DNA from: Rhodospirillales bacterium | GTDB lineage: Bacteria; Pseudomonadota; Alphaproteobacteria; Rhodospirillales; JADHTD01 | NCBI GenBank assembly: GCA_016776525.1 | Contig: JADHTD010000137.1 | Span: 1 to 7,172 of the forward strand | Direction of reading: 5' to 3' | Length of the DNA stretch: 7,172 nucleotides | Shown here: positions 1 to 6,125 of the stretch, piece after piece | How positions within the stretch are numbered: the first letter of the stretch is position 1 | Layout of the letters: every line of letters begins with the position of its first letter | Position numbers and translations under genes: made by a program | The notes under the pieces: generated by a model | Seen by the model: the letters and a program-made list of their open reading frames with translations, nothing else | What the model was told of the DNA's origin: nothing | Database searches by the model: none

Positions 1-890
1 AAGTCTCGGTCATGGCGGTTAATTTCAACAACTTTCATAAATCCCTCGGCTACCGGGCTGCCATCAGCGAAACCCTGTATCAGGAGAATTTCCGGCTGGC
101 GGTTTCCACCGATCACCTGCGCCACCCGGATCTGGATGAGGCCCTGATCGCGGCGGCGGCAGCGGCGGAATCGGTGGCCATGGAGCCCCGTTCTTGGCGC
201 AAGTACGATGCCGCCCTGCAACTAAACCGCAATCTCTATAGCCGCCTCTTCGACAGCGGTCCGGTGCATCTGGACAAGGTGGTGCGCTGGGCGCGCTTTG
301 CCGACTGGATAACCGGCCGGGCGGAAACCTTACCGACAGTCCGCTTGCCCGATTCCATCTTGCCGGCCCCGGCCGCTGTTGACCACAGAACCGTCATCAT
401 CCAGCCCTTTTCGGCGGTTAAGGCCAAGCAAAGTCCGCTGGCGTTGTACGAAGCAGTAATCAAATCCTTGCCTGAAGACGTGCTGGTCGTCATCACCGGC
501 GCGACGGGGGACTTGGACGGCAACCCGGAATACCGAAAATTGTTGGAGGACCCCCGCGTCTCTTTCGATTCGTCGACCTTTGCCGGAATAACGCCGGTGT
601 TGCGGGCGGCCACGTTGGTGATATCGGTGGATACCGCCCTGATGCATCTGGCGGTGGCCACAGGCACCCCGACCCTGTGCCTGGCCAGCGCCGCCTATGT
701 CGGTGAGATCGTGCCCTATGATCCGGCCATCACCCCTGAAAATGCCCAATTTCTTTATCAGCCGATGGATTGCGAAGGCTGCCTGGGGGCTTGCATCCAT
801 CCGCTGGAAGAGGGCATGTACCGCTGTGTCGCCGCCCTGGACGGTGCCAAGGTCCTGGAGGCGGTTGCCGGTTATTTGGAGTCGCCGTAG
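1..890 (+). CDS. Glycosyltransferase family 9 (heptosyltransferase-like) protein, 5' end outside the window
   Basis: The C-terminal half matches the GT9/heptosyltransferase fold, whose members move a sugar from a nucleotide donor, usually onto lipopolysaccharide, at the inner face of the cytoplasmic membrane. Counting from the ATG at 12, residues 127-135 (TVIIQPFSA) look like the first strand of the donor-binding domain. Residues 203-222 (VISVDTALMHLAVATGTP region) correspond to the family's conserved D-x-G/A-x-x-H-L-A segment, with D207 and H212. A cysteine cluster, C254-x2-C257-x3-C261-x10-C272, follows, as in many GT9 proteins. No Shine-Dalgarno precedes the ATG at 12, the frame is open to the left edge (V-S-V before M), and 292 residues is short for GT9 (about 320-350), so the true start is probably upstream. 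Residues 46-53 are alanine-rich. Its acceptor is unknown. A long spacer separates it from the hopanoid genes, so a functional link is not shown. Confidence 0.8.
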   Translation, partial: VSVMAVNFNNFHKSLGYRAAISETLYQENFRLAVSTDHLRHPDLDEALIAAAAAAESVAMEPRSWRKYDAALQLNRNLYSRLFDSGPVHLDKVVRWARFADWITGRAETLPTVRLPDSILPAPAAVDHRTVIIQPFSAVKAKQSPLALYEAVIKSLPEDVLVVITGATGDLDGNPEYRKLLEDPRVSFDSSTFAGITPVLRAATLVISVDTALMHLAVATGTPTLCLASAAYVGEIVPYDPAITPENAQFLYQPMDCEGCLGACIHPLEEGMYRCVAALDGAKVLEAVAGYLESP

Positions 891-971
891 TGCCTGCGTT
901 CGGGCGAATCCGCTGCCGAATTGGCACGGCCAGACGGCAATTATGTGATTCCAGGGGCTTTCTGGGCAAAT

Positions 972-996
972 GGAACAGTTGCCACCTGAATACCTT
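972..996 (+). promoter_or_regulatory. Candidate EcfG-type (general stress sigma) promoter before hpnM
   Basis: GGAAC at 972-976 is followed after 16 bases by CCTT at 993-996. Alphaproteobacterial general-stress sigma factors of the EcfG family recognise GGAAC-N16/17-CGTT, so this is a one-base miss in the -10 element. It lies at the transition into AT-rich DNA, about 200 bases before hpnM, a plausible place for the operon promoter. A nine-base motif with one mismatch can occur by chance in a spacer this long, and no housekeeping promoter was recognised with more confidence. Low-confidence candidate. Confidence 0.2.
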
Positions 997-1030
997 TATA
1001 TGGCCCGTTTTTGTTGGGTTTTCTGTAATT

Positions 1031-1082
1031 TTTCCAGTTTTAACGGGGGTCACGACTTCGTGTGTGAAGAAGTAGCTGGAAA
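1031..1082 (+). repeat. Inverted repeat in the hpnM leader, possible RNA structure
   Basis: TTTCCAG (1031-1037) and CTGGAAA (1076-1082) are perfect 7-base complements, 38 bases apart. Between them lie a short hairpin CACG-ACTT-CGTG (1051-1062) and an alternative, mutually exclusive pairing ACTTC (1055-1059) with GAAGT (1069-1073). Nested and competing stems like these can form a structured leader. No known riboswitch class was recognised, and the stems are short enough to be chance. Confidence 0.25.
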
Positions 1083-1119
1083 GTCTTCCCTTGATTTCCT
1101 AAATTCCTTGGGGAGTCAT

Positions 1120-1194
1120 ATGTCAATAAGTTTTAAGGCGGCTACGGCTTTGAGCCGAGCGGTGATAGAAACAAACATAGACGGGGTTAAATAA
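1120..1194 (+). CDS. Possible 24-codon leader ORF before hpnM
   Basis: ATG at 1120 is preceded by a good Shine-Dalgarno (GGGGAG at 1110-1115, four bases away). The frame encodes 24 residues (MSISFKAATA... ending ...IDGVK) and stops with TAA at 1192-1194, two bases before the TTG and eight before the ATG that could start hpnM. hpnM lacks a good ribosome binding site of its own at the normal distance, so this ORF could deliver ribosomes by translational coupling. The peptide resembles no family known to me. It could also be a chance ORF, or its ribosome binding site could be meaningless. Confidence 0.25.
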   Translation: MSISFKAATALSRAVIETNIDGVK

Positions 1195-1196
1195 TT

Positions 1197-1220
1197 TTGA
1201 CGATGATATTCCGGCGTCAA
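1197..1220 (+). repeat. 6+6 inverted repeat flanking the hpnM start
   Basis: TTGACG (1197-1202) and CGTCAA (1215-1220) are perfect complements with a 12-base spacer whose first bases are the ATG at 1203. As RNA this is a stem with a start codon in its loop. As DNA it is a dyad with centres about 18 bases apart. The left arm is also the alternative TTG start codon. Function unknown; possibly chance. Confidence 0.25.
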
Positions 1221-1826
1221 TTTCTCATATTCGGATTGGTAGCCCCTTTGGCTTTCCTTGCCGTCCCCGGTCAGGGGTCGGCGGATGACTTGGCCAAGGG
1301 TGCTGAGGGCTTCATCTCGTCTCTGTCGGAAAAGGCAATTTCCGCCCTGACGGTAGGAGATGTCGACCGGCCGGAACGGGTCAAGCGGTTCCGGGTGCTG
1401 CTCCACGAGCATTTCGACGTTAAGACCATCGGCCGCTGGGTTCTCGGACGCTATTGGAGGCGGGCCAGCAATCAGGAAAAAGCTGAATATCTCGCTCTCT
1501 TCGAGGATTTGATCATTGCCACCTATGTTGACCGGTTCACCAAGTATTCCGGCGAAAAGCTGACCATCACCAAATCTATTTCCAAAGGTGAAAGGGACGC
1601 CGTCGTCTTTTCAAAGATCGACCTGCCGCAGTCCAAGACACCCCTTAGCGTCGATTGGCGGGTGCGGGCCAAGTCGGGAAAATACAAGATCATCGACGTC
1701 ATGGTCGAGGGCGTCAGCATGGGCCAGACCCAGCGTTCCGAATTTGCTTCGGTGATCAGCAAAAACGGTGGCCATGTTCAGGGGCTTCTCAATGAACTGA
1801 GGAAACGTCTCAACAAAAAGGCCTGA
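1197..1826 (+). CDS. hpnM: HpnM, hopanoid-associated MlaC/Ttg2D-family exported protein
   Basis: A 209-residue protein of the MlaC/Ttg2D (toluene-tolerance) family, whose periplasmic members carry lipids between the inner and outer membranes. The hopanoid-linked branch is HpnM, presumed to help move hopanoids or support the outer membrane; this role is inferred. An N-terminal signal peptide (about residues 1-29) has a hydrophobic core and a likely cleavage after G-S-A before D30. It contains R6-R7-Q-F-L, resembling a twin-arginine motif. The rest is a single MlaC domain with a conserved-looking N-terminal helix region (RFRVLLHEHFDVKTIGRWVL, 61-80) and a C-terminal strand pair (VDWRVRAKSGKYKIIDVMVE) followed by VSMGQTQRSEFASVI. 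The start is TTG at 1197 or ATG at 1203; neither has a well-spaced Shine-Dalgarno (GGGG at 1183-1186 is ten bases before TTG). It is the first hopanoid gene here, 51 bases before hpnC. The family call is firm; the start is not. Confidence 0.9.
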   Translation: MTMIFRRQFLIFGLVAPLAFLAVPGQGSADDLAKGAEGFISSLSEKAISALTVGDVDRPERVKRFRVLLHEHFDVKTIGRWVLGRYWRRASNQEKAEYLALFEDLIIATYVDRFTKYSGEKLTITKSISKGERDAVVFSKIDLPQSKTPLSVDWRVRAKSGKYKIIDVMVEGVSMGQTQRSEFASVISKNGGHVQGLLNELRKRLNKKA

Positions 1827-1835
1827 CGGCCTGAC
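1820..1835 (+). repeat. Tandem 8-base repeat across the hpnM stop
   Basis: GGCCTGAC occurs twice back to back (1820-1827, 1828-1835). The same bases also form a small inverted repeat, AGGCC-TGAC-GGCCT (1819-1832), placing the hpnM stop codon in a four-base loop. No T-run follows, so it is not an intrinsic terminator. It could be a slippage product or a minor RNA stem protecting or pausing at the hpnM end. Confidence 0.3.
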
Positions 1836-1854
1836 CGCAGGGGGGGGAGCCATT

Positions 1855-1881
1855 ATGATCCCCGGGATCAAGATAAAATGA
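1855..1881 (+). CDS. Possible 8-residue leader ORF overlapping the hpnC start
   Basis: ATG at 1855 has a strong purine-rich Shine-Dalgarno (GGGGGGAG within 1841-1849, five bases away). It encodes MIPGIKIK and stops at TGA 1879-1881, which overlaps the hpnC ATG (1878-1880) as ATGA. hpnC has no comparable ribosome binding site at 5-9 bases before its own start. The arrangement fits termination-reinitiation: ribosomes load at the G-rich site, read the short frame and restart on hpnC. Alternatives are a long, inefficient spacing from the G-run to hpnC (28 bases), or a slip at the AAAATGA junction that fuses the two frames. Too short for any functional claim about the peptide. Confidence 0.35.
   Translation: MIPGIKIK
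1857..1869 (+). repeat. Perfect 6+6 palindrome upstream of hpnC
   Basis: GATCCC-C-GGGATC is a perfect dyad with a one-base centre, between the G-rich ribosome binding site and the hpnC start. As RNA it cannot fold fully with such a small loop but could form a shorter GATC-paired hairpin. As DNA it could be a protein-binding site. It lies inside the 8-residue leader ORF. Confidence 0.3.
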
Positions 1882-2747
1882 CGGCCGCCCCACTGATTCC
1901 CGCCGCTGACATTTCTTCCGTCGAAACGCCGTCCGGCAAGGACGCGGCTTATGAAAATTTCCCGGTCGGGTCCTGGCTGCTGCCGGCCCGGCTGCGGCCA
2001 CATGTGGCGACTTTTTATGCCTTCGCCCGGACCATCGACGATATTGCCGACAATCCCGGCCTATCAGCGGAAGACAAAGTAGCCCGCCTGGATGTCTTTG
2101 AAGATGTTGTTCTTGGGCAGGCGGCGGATATACCGGGATATGAGAAAGCCGCCCACATGCGCGACAGCCTGTTGCAAACCGGCGTCGAGGCCCGTCATTG
2201 CATTGATTTGCTGGCCGCCTTCAAACTCGATGCGGTGAAGTCCCGATACCGGGACTGGGCCGACCTGATGGGGTATTGCGAACTGTCGGCGGCCCCGGTC
2301 GGGCGTTACCTGCTCGACCTGCACGGTGGGTCGCGTGACGGCTATGGGCCGTCGGATGCGCTGTGCATGGGTTTGCAGGTGATAAATCATGTGCAGGACT
2401 GCCAGGATGATTACCGGCAACTGAACCGGGTTTACCTGCCGCAGGACTGGATGGACGAGGCCGGGGTGCGGGTCGAGGATCTGGATGATCCTCAAACGAG
2501 TCCCGGTATGCGGCGCGTGCTGGACCGCTGCCTTGAAGCGACGGAAGTCCTTTTAGCCGATGCCGAACCCCTGCCGGGCGGTTTGCGGAGCCGCCGTCTG
2601 GCCATGGAATCAGCGGTCATCCTGGGCTTGGCCAAACGCCTTGTCTTCTTGTTGCGTCGACATGATCCTCTGGCTTCCCGGGTCGAACTGAGCCGCGCCG
2701 ATTTTATCCGCTGCGGTATCCGGGGCGTCCTTGCCGGTTTGTTTTAA
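1878..2747 (+). CDS. hpnC: HpnC, hydroxysqualene synthase (squalene/phytoene synthase family)
   Basis: A 289-residue all-helical prenyl-transfer enzyme of the squalene/phytoene synthase family. In the bacterial three-step route (HpnD, HpnC, HpnE), HpnC turns presqualene diphosphate into hydroxysqualene. The two aspartate-rich magnesium/diphosphate motifs are intact: DDIAD at residues 54-58 (in YAFARTIDDIADN) and QDCQDDY at 173-179, followed by RVYLP at 184-188. The segment YCELSAAPVGRYLLDLHG (133-150) matches the family's active-site helix. The N-terminal run ETPSGKDAAYENFPVGSWLLP (16-36) is typical of HpnC and separates it from HpnD, which begins much closer to the first aspartate motif. Length fits the family. 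ATG at 1878 overlaps a short leader ORF stop and lacks a strong Shine-Dalgarno of its own. Its TAA is directly followed by the hpnB ATG. Confidence 0.95.
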   Translation: MTAAPLIPAADISSVETPSGKDAAYENFPVGSWLLPARLRPHVATFYAFARTIDDIADNPGLSAEDKVARLDVFEDVVLGQAADIPGYEKAAHMRDSLLQTGVEARHCIDLLAAFKLDAVKSRYRDWADLMGYCELSAAPVGRYLLDLHGGSRDGYGPSDALCMGLQVINHVQDCQDDYRQLNRVYLPQDWMDEAGVRVEDLDDPQTSPGMRRVLDRCLEATEVLLADAEPLPGGLRSRRLAMESAVILGLAKRLVFLLRRHDPLASRVELSRADFIRCGIRGVLAGLF

Positions 2748-3902
2748 ATGCCGGAAGACCTGCTCAGCAGTTTGGTTTTTCTGCCTCTTGCCGCCTGGGG
2801 GGTCCTGTTGTTTTTTCGGGGAGGTTTCTGGCGGGCGGATCAACGGCTTGCTGACCATCCGGACTATGACGGGCCGTGGCCGGACGTTGCCGCCGTCATT
2901 CCGGCCCGTGATGAAGAGGCAACCATCGGTCTGACGGTGTCCTCCCTCCTGGCCCAGGATTATCCAGGGCGGCTGTCGGTGCTGGTGGTTGACGACAACA
3001 GCAGCGACCGCACGGCGGAAACCGTCCGTTCCCTGATCGGCACACCGGAAAAGGTGAAATTGATCAACGGAGAACCCGTGCCCGAGGGATGGACCGGCAA
3101 GCTGTGGGCCCTGCAACAGGGGGTCGATTCCGTTGACCGCCATTTAGGCGGTGCCGAATACATCCTTTTCACCGATGCCGATATCGAGCACGACCCGGCC
3201 AGCCTTCGCCGGCTGGTCGCCAAAGCGGAGATGGACGGCCTGGGTTTGGTTTCCCTGATGGTCAAGCTGCGTTTCAAGAGTTATTGGGAAAGGGCCCTGT
3301 TGCCGGCCTATGTGTTCTTTTTTCAGAAGCTTTATCCCTTTCCCCGGGTCAATGATAAAGACCGCCCGGAAGCCGCCGCCGCCGGGGGCTGTATGCTGGT
3401 CCGCCGGGATGCGTTGTTGGCGTCGGGAGGCCTTGAGGCGATCCGGGACCGGGTGATCGACGATTGCGCCCTGGCTGCCCGCATCAAGGCCGTAAAACCC
3501 GTCTGGCTCGGCCTTACCGGCAAAGTCCATAGTCTGCGGGCCTATGACGGCCTGACCGGTATTTGGATGATGGTGGCCCGTTCCGCCTTCGTGCAATTGC
3601 GCCATTCCCTATGGCTGTTACTGGCGACAGTGTTGGGGATGACGCTTTTCTATCTGGCGCCGCCGGTGATAACCGGTGCCGGACTGCTGCTGTCCGGCCC
3701 CATGATAACGGTGAGCGGATTGGGGGCTTGGCTGTTATCGGCGCTGGCTGTGCTGCCTACGCTCCGTTTTTATAAATTATCCCCGTTGCTGGCCCCGACG
3801 CTTCCGTTCGCGGCCCTCTTGTTCGTCTTGATGACCCTCGATTCGGCCCGCCGGCATTGGCAGGGGCAGGGAGCGGCCTGGAAAGGCCGGACCTACGGAT
3901 AA
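2748..3902 (+). CDS. hpnB: HpnB, hopanoid-associated family 2 glycosyltransferase
   Basis: A 384-residue membrane glycosyltransferase of family GT2, matching the hopene-associated HpnB type. An N-terminal membrane segment (about residues 5-24) precedes a cytoplasmic GT-A domain. VAAVIPARDEEATI (47-60) is the nucleotide-sugar-binding start, VLVVDDNSSDRT (78-89) holds the DD pair, TDAD at 142-145 is the DxD-type metal motif, and VIDDC (236-240) supplies a probable catalytic aspartate. GWTGKLWALQQG (114-125) is also typical. The C-terminal part has about three hydrophobic segments (roughly 286-304, 307-335 and 346-364) and ends with a basic, aromatic tail. The acceptor and sugar are not established for HpnB; a hopanoid or lipid-carrier acceptor is inferred from context. 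The ATG abuts the hpnC stop (TAAATG), indicating coupled translation. Position between hpnC and hpnD splits the squalene-forming pair. Confidence 0.92.
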   Translation: MPEDLLSSLVFLPLAAWGVLLFFRGGFWRADQRLADHPDYDGPWPDVAAVIPARDEEATIGLTVSSLLAQDYPGRLSVLVVDDNSSDRTAETVRSLIGTPEKVKLINGEPVPEGWTGKLWALQQGVDSVDRHLGGAEYILFTDADIEHDPASLRRLVAKAEMDGLGLVSLMVKLRFKSYWERALLPAYVFFFQKLYPFPRVNDKDRPEAAAAGGCMLVRRDALLASGGLEAIRDRVIDDCALAARIKAVKPVWLGLTGKVHSLRAYDGLTGIWMMVARSAFVQLRHSLWLLLATVLGMTLFYLAPPVITGAGLLLSGPMITVSGLGAWLLSALAVLPTLRFYKLSPLLAPTLPFAALLFVLMTLDSARRHWQGQGAAWKGRTYG

Positions 3903-3959
3903 AGTCTGTGACCGGCAGAGACTGGCAGGGGCGGGGTTGGTGGTGTATCCATAACGGCA

Positions 3960-4823
3960 ATGAACGGGCAGGACACAAACGCCATGGAACCATCACCGGA
4001 CAGATATGTGGAATCCCTGGTTAAACGGTCGGGGACGTCGTTTTACTGGGCCATGCGGCTGCTGCCGCCTGAGAAACGCCATGCCATGTATGCCGTCTAT
4101 GCCTTTTGCCGGGAAGTCGACGACATTGTTGACGATCCCGGAGCCACTCCGGAAAAAATAACCCGCCTCGATCAATGGTGCCTGGAAATCGATAACCTTT
4201 TTACCGGGAATCCCGGCCAGCCCGTTACCAAGGCTTTGTCGGAGCCCCTGAGGAAGTTCGGACTCCGCAAAGAGGATTTCCTGGCGGTCATCGACGGTAT
4301 GGCGATGGATGCAGGTGTTACCGTGCGTATCGAAAACGGCGTCGGTCTGGAGGATTATTGCGACAAAGTGGCCTGTGCCGTCGGCCGCCTGTCGAACCGT
4401 GTTTTCGGCATCGACCCGGAACACGGCGACCGGGTTGCCGATAAGCTGGGCAAGGCCCTGCAACTGACCAACATCCTGCGCGACGTAAAGGAGGATGCCG
4501 AACGCAACCGGCTATATTTTCCAGCCGACCTGCTCAACGCCCACGGCGTTAACGGGGATACTGCTGCCGATGTTGCGGCCCATCCCGCCTTCCGGGCTGC
4601 TTGGAAGGAACTCGCTGCCGAGGCCCGCGGCAAGTTTGCCGAAGCCGATGCGGCCCTGGCGGCATGCGACCACCGGCAGATGCGCCCGGCGGTCATTATG
4701 ATGGAAATGTACCGCCGTATCCTCGATCGCCTGTTGGACCGCCCCGACTCGGAAATCGGTGAGCGAGTGCGTTTGACCCGGATGCAGAAACTCTGGGTCG
4801 TCCTGCGCTACGGGTTTTTCTGA
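3960..4823 (+). CDS. hpnD: HpnD, presqualene diphosphate synthase
   Basis: A 287-residue squalene/phytoene synthase family enzyme. HpnD performs the first committed step, head-to-head joining of two farnesyl diphosphates into presqualene diphosphate. SGTSFYWAMRLLPPEKR (24-40) is the classic N-terminal signature, DDIVDD (54-59) the first aspartate-rich motif, and NILRDVKEDAERNRLYFP (171-188) the second, with YCDKVACAVG (133-142) lining the active site. It is a paralogue of the upstream hpnC but clearly of the HpnD branch by these motifs. Two starts are possible: ATG at 3960, with no good Shine-Dalgarno, or ATG at 3984 (residue 9), with AGGA at 3970-3973 ten bases before it; both keep the whole catalytic domain. 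The 57-base gap from hpnB is G-rich (GGGGCGGGG near 3928-3936) and shows no clear promoter or terminator. hpnE starts two bases after its TGA. Confidence 0.95.
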   Translation: MNGQDTNAMEPSPDRYVESLVKRSGTSFYWAMRLLPPEKRHAMYAVYAFCREVDDIVDDPGATPEKITRLDQWCLEIDNLFTGNPGQPVTKALSEPLRKFGLRKEDFLAVIDGMAMDAGVTVRIENGVGLEDYCDKVACAVGRLSNRVFGIDPEHGDRVADKLGKALQLTNILRDVKEDAERNRLYFPADLLNAHGVNGDTAADVAAHPAFRAAWKELAAEARGKFAEADAALAACDHRQMRPAVIMMEMYRRILDRLLDRPDSEIGERVRLTRMQKLWVVLRYGFF

Positions 4824-4825
4824 CG

Positions 4826-6088
4826 GTGTCCGCAAGGGTACATATTGCCGGGGCCGGATTGTCCGGGCTGTCGGCGGCGCTAAGGCTCTTGCAGGCGGGC
4901 AGGGCCGTCACTGTTTACGAAGCTGCCGGGCATGCCGGGGGGCGCTGCCGGTCCTATGACGAACCGGCTCTTGGCCGCCGCATCGACAACGGCAATCACT
5001 TGGTGTTGAGCGGTAATACGGAAGTTCAGTCTTACTTGTCGTTGACCGGGGCGGAAGGCGGCCTGGCTGGCCCGCCCAAAGCCGAATTCCCGTTTTGTGA
5101 ACTGGCGACGGGGGAACGATGGACGGTCCGTCCCAATGACGGGCGCATACCCTGGTGGGTTTTCTCGAAACGCCGGCGGGTGCCTGATACCCAAGCCACG
5201 GACTATCTGCAAGGCCTGCGTTTTCTCAAAGCTGGCCCCTTGGACACGGTGGCTGAAATACTTGATACCCGGTCCAGCCTCTACCGGCGTTTCTGGGAAC
5301 CGCTCACCGTCGCCGTTCTCAATACGGCCGCTGAAGAAGGCGCCGCCTTGCTGATGGCGCCGGTCATCCAGCAGACATTTGGTAAGGCCGGTACCGCCTG
5401 CCGCCCGCTGATCGCCCGTCAGGGTCTCAGCGAGACCTTTGTGCAGCCGGCATTGGATTTGATCGACCGGCAGGGGGGACAGGTAAACTTTAACCACCGC
5501 CTGCGGTCTGTTGGTTTTGACGGTGAGCGGGTTGCGACCCTTGATTTCGGCGATCACCAGATAGCAGTCGGCGAGGATGAGGGGGTAATCCTCGCCCTGC
5601 CGCCTCTGGTGACGGTTGATTTGATACCCGGCCTGTTCGTGCCGCGGCGGAGCCGGGCCATCGTCAACGGTCATTTTCTGCTGCCCGGCCTGCTTACGGA
5701 CATTTCCTTCATGGGTTTGCTCGGCGGTACCGCCCATTGGCTGTTCGTCAGGGGGGATGTGGTTTCGGTTACGGTCAGCGCCGCCGATGATCTGGCGGAA
5801 GAAGCCGCCGATACCATTGCCGGGAAACTCTGGCCGGACATCGTTGCCGCCCTCGACTTGGGTGAAATGCCACTGCCCGCTTACCGCATCGTTAAAGAAA
5901 AGCGGGCGACATTCGCGCAAACGCCCGCCGAGTCCGCCCTGCGGCCGAATTCGGTAACCGACTATGATAACTGCTTCCTGGCCGGGGATTGGACGAGGAC
6001 CGGCTTGCCGGCCACCATCGAAGGAGCCATTCTGTCGGGGCGCCGGGCGGCGGCTTCGTTGTTGTCACAAGGACCGGCTAGCGGGTAG
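4826..6088 (+). CDS. hpnE: HpnE, FAD-dependent hydroxysqualene dehydroxylase
   Basis: A 420-residue flavin amine-oxidase/phytoene-desaturase-like protein. In hopanoid loci HpnE reductively removes the hydroxyl from hydroxysqualene, giving squalene. The N-terminus has the dinucleotide-binding fold: VHIAGAGLSGLSAALRLLQA (5-24) with GAGLSG at 9-14, E32 ending the second strand for FAD ribose binding, and GGRC at 38-41. IDNGNHLVLSGN (53-64) is the typical following segment. The C-terminus has the second FAD motif, AGDWTRTG (386-393), and IEGAILSGRRAA (398-409). Length suits the family. The start is taken as GTG at 4826, since the Rossmann strand begins at once and no earlier in-frame start fits. 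It lies two bases after the hpnD stop with only a weak ribosome binding site, so coupled translation with hpnD is likely. Confidence 0.94.
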   Translation: MSARVHIAGAGLSGLSAALRLLQAGRAVTVYEAAGHAGGRCRSYDEPALGRRIDNGNHLVLSGNTEVQSYLSLTGAEGGLAGPPKAEFPFCELATGERWTVRPNDGRIPWWVFSKRRRVPDTQATDYLQGLRFLKAGPLDTVAEILDTRSSLYRRFWEPLTVAVLNTAAEEGAALLMAPVIQQTFGKAGTACRPLIARQGLSETFVQPALDLIDRQGGQVNFNHRLRSVGFDGERVATLDFGDHQIAVGEDEGVILALPPLVTVDLIPGLFVPRRSRAIVNGHFLLPGLLTDISFMGLLGGTAHWLFVRGDVVSVTVSAADDLAEEAADTIAGKLWPDIVAALDLGEMPLPAYRIVKEKRATFAQTPAESALRPNSVTDYDNCFLAGDWTRTGLPATIEGAILSGRRAAASLLSQGPASG

Positions 6089-6096
6089 CTTGTGGA

Positions 6097-6125
6097 TTGA
6101 CCCATGGGGCTATATTTTTGAAAAT
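6097..6125 (+). promoter_or_regulatory. Candidate housekeeping-type promoter before shc
   Basis: TTGACC (6097-6102, five of six matches to TTGACA) and GAAAAT (6120-6125, four of six matches to TATAAT) are 17 bases apart. They lie in the unusually AT-rich 81-base gap between hpnE and shc, so shc may have its own transcript in addition to operon read-through. The -10 is weak and overlaps the inverted repeat at 6112-6127, which could let a regulator block it. Confidence 0.35.

Larger units (their letters stand above)
891..1196. other. Intergenic spacer and probable leader region of the hopanoid operon
   Basis: This 306-base stretch contains no convincing long gene. The first 70 bases are GC-rich like the coding regions. 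From about 970 onward it becomes visibly richer in A and T, with several T-runs, as expected for a promoter and untranslated leader. It includes a GGAAC-N16-CCTT element, a 7+7 inverted repeat, and a short ORF with a good ribosome binding site, each listed separately. A small inverted repeat at 914-926 (TGCC-N5-GGCA) just after the glycosyltransferase stop has no T-run and is not called a terminator. The longer 74-codon frame covering 970-1194 has no family resemblance and no Shine-Dalgarno at its first ATG, so it is not called as a gene. Confidence 0.6.

Noticed and set aside
914..939. Possible terminator after the glycosyltransferase gene
   Set aside because: The stems (TGCC/GGCA and TGCCG/CGGCA) are only 4-5 pairs and no T-run follows.
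1145..1157. Hairpin CGGCT-TTG-AGCCG before hpnM
   Set aside because: A five-pair stem with a three-base loop and no T-run, inside a candidate leader ORF; cannot be told from chance.
970..1194. 74-codon plus-strand frame in the spacer before hpnM
   Set aside because: No Shine-Dalgarno at its first ATG and no family resemblance; only its last 24 codons, from ATG 1120, have a plausible ribosome binding site and are listed as a low-confidence leader ORF.
2610..3143. Minus-strand open frame across the hpnC-hpnB junction
   Set aside because: Both sense genes are well supported there, and the antisense product has low-complexity, proline- and glutamine-rich content with no motif.
3858..3932. Direct repeat TGGCAGGGGC at 3858-3867 and 3923-3932 around the hpnB end
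   Set aside because: Ten bases in G-rich sequence, one copy coding; most likely chance, with no mobile-element features.
3937..3954. Very short TTG/GTG frame with a G-rich site before hpnD, resembling the other leader ORFs
   Set aside because: Non-ATG start, only three to five codons, and it ends five bases before the hpnD ATG without overlap; too weak to count as a further case.
4880..5920. Long minus-strand open frame (346 codons) opposite hpnE
   Set aside because: It lies wholly within hpnE, which has clear FAD motifs; the antisense protein shows no recognisable family and is a by-product of GC-rich codon use.
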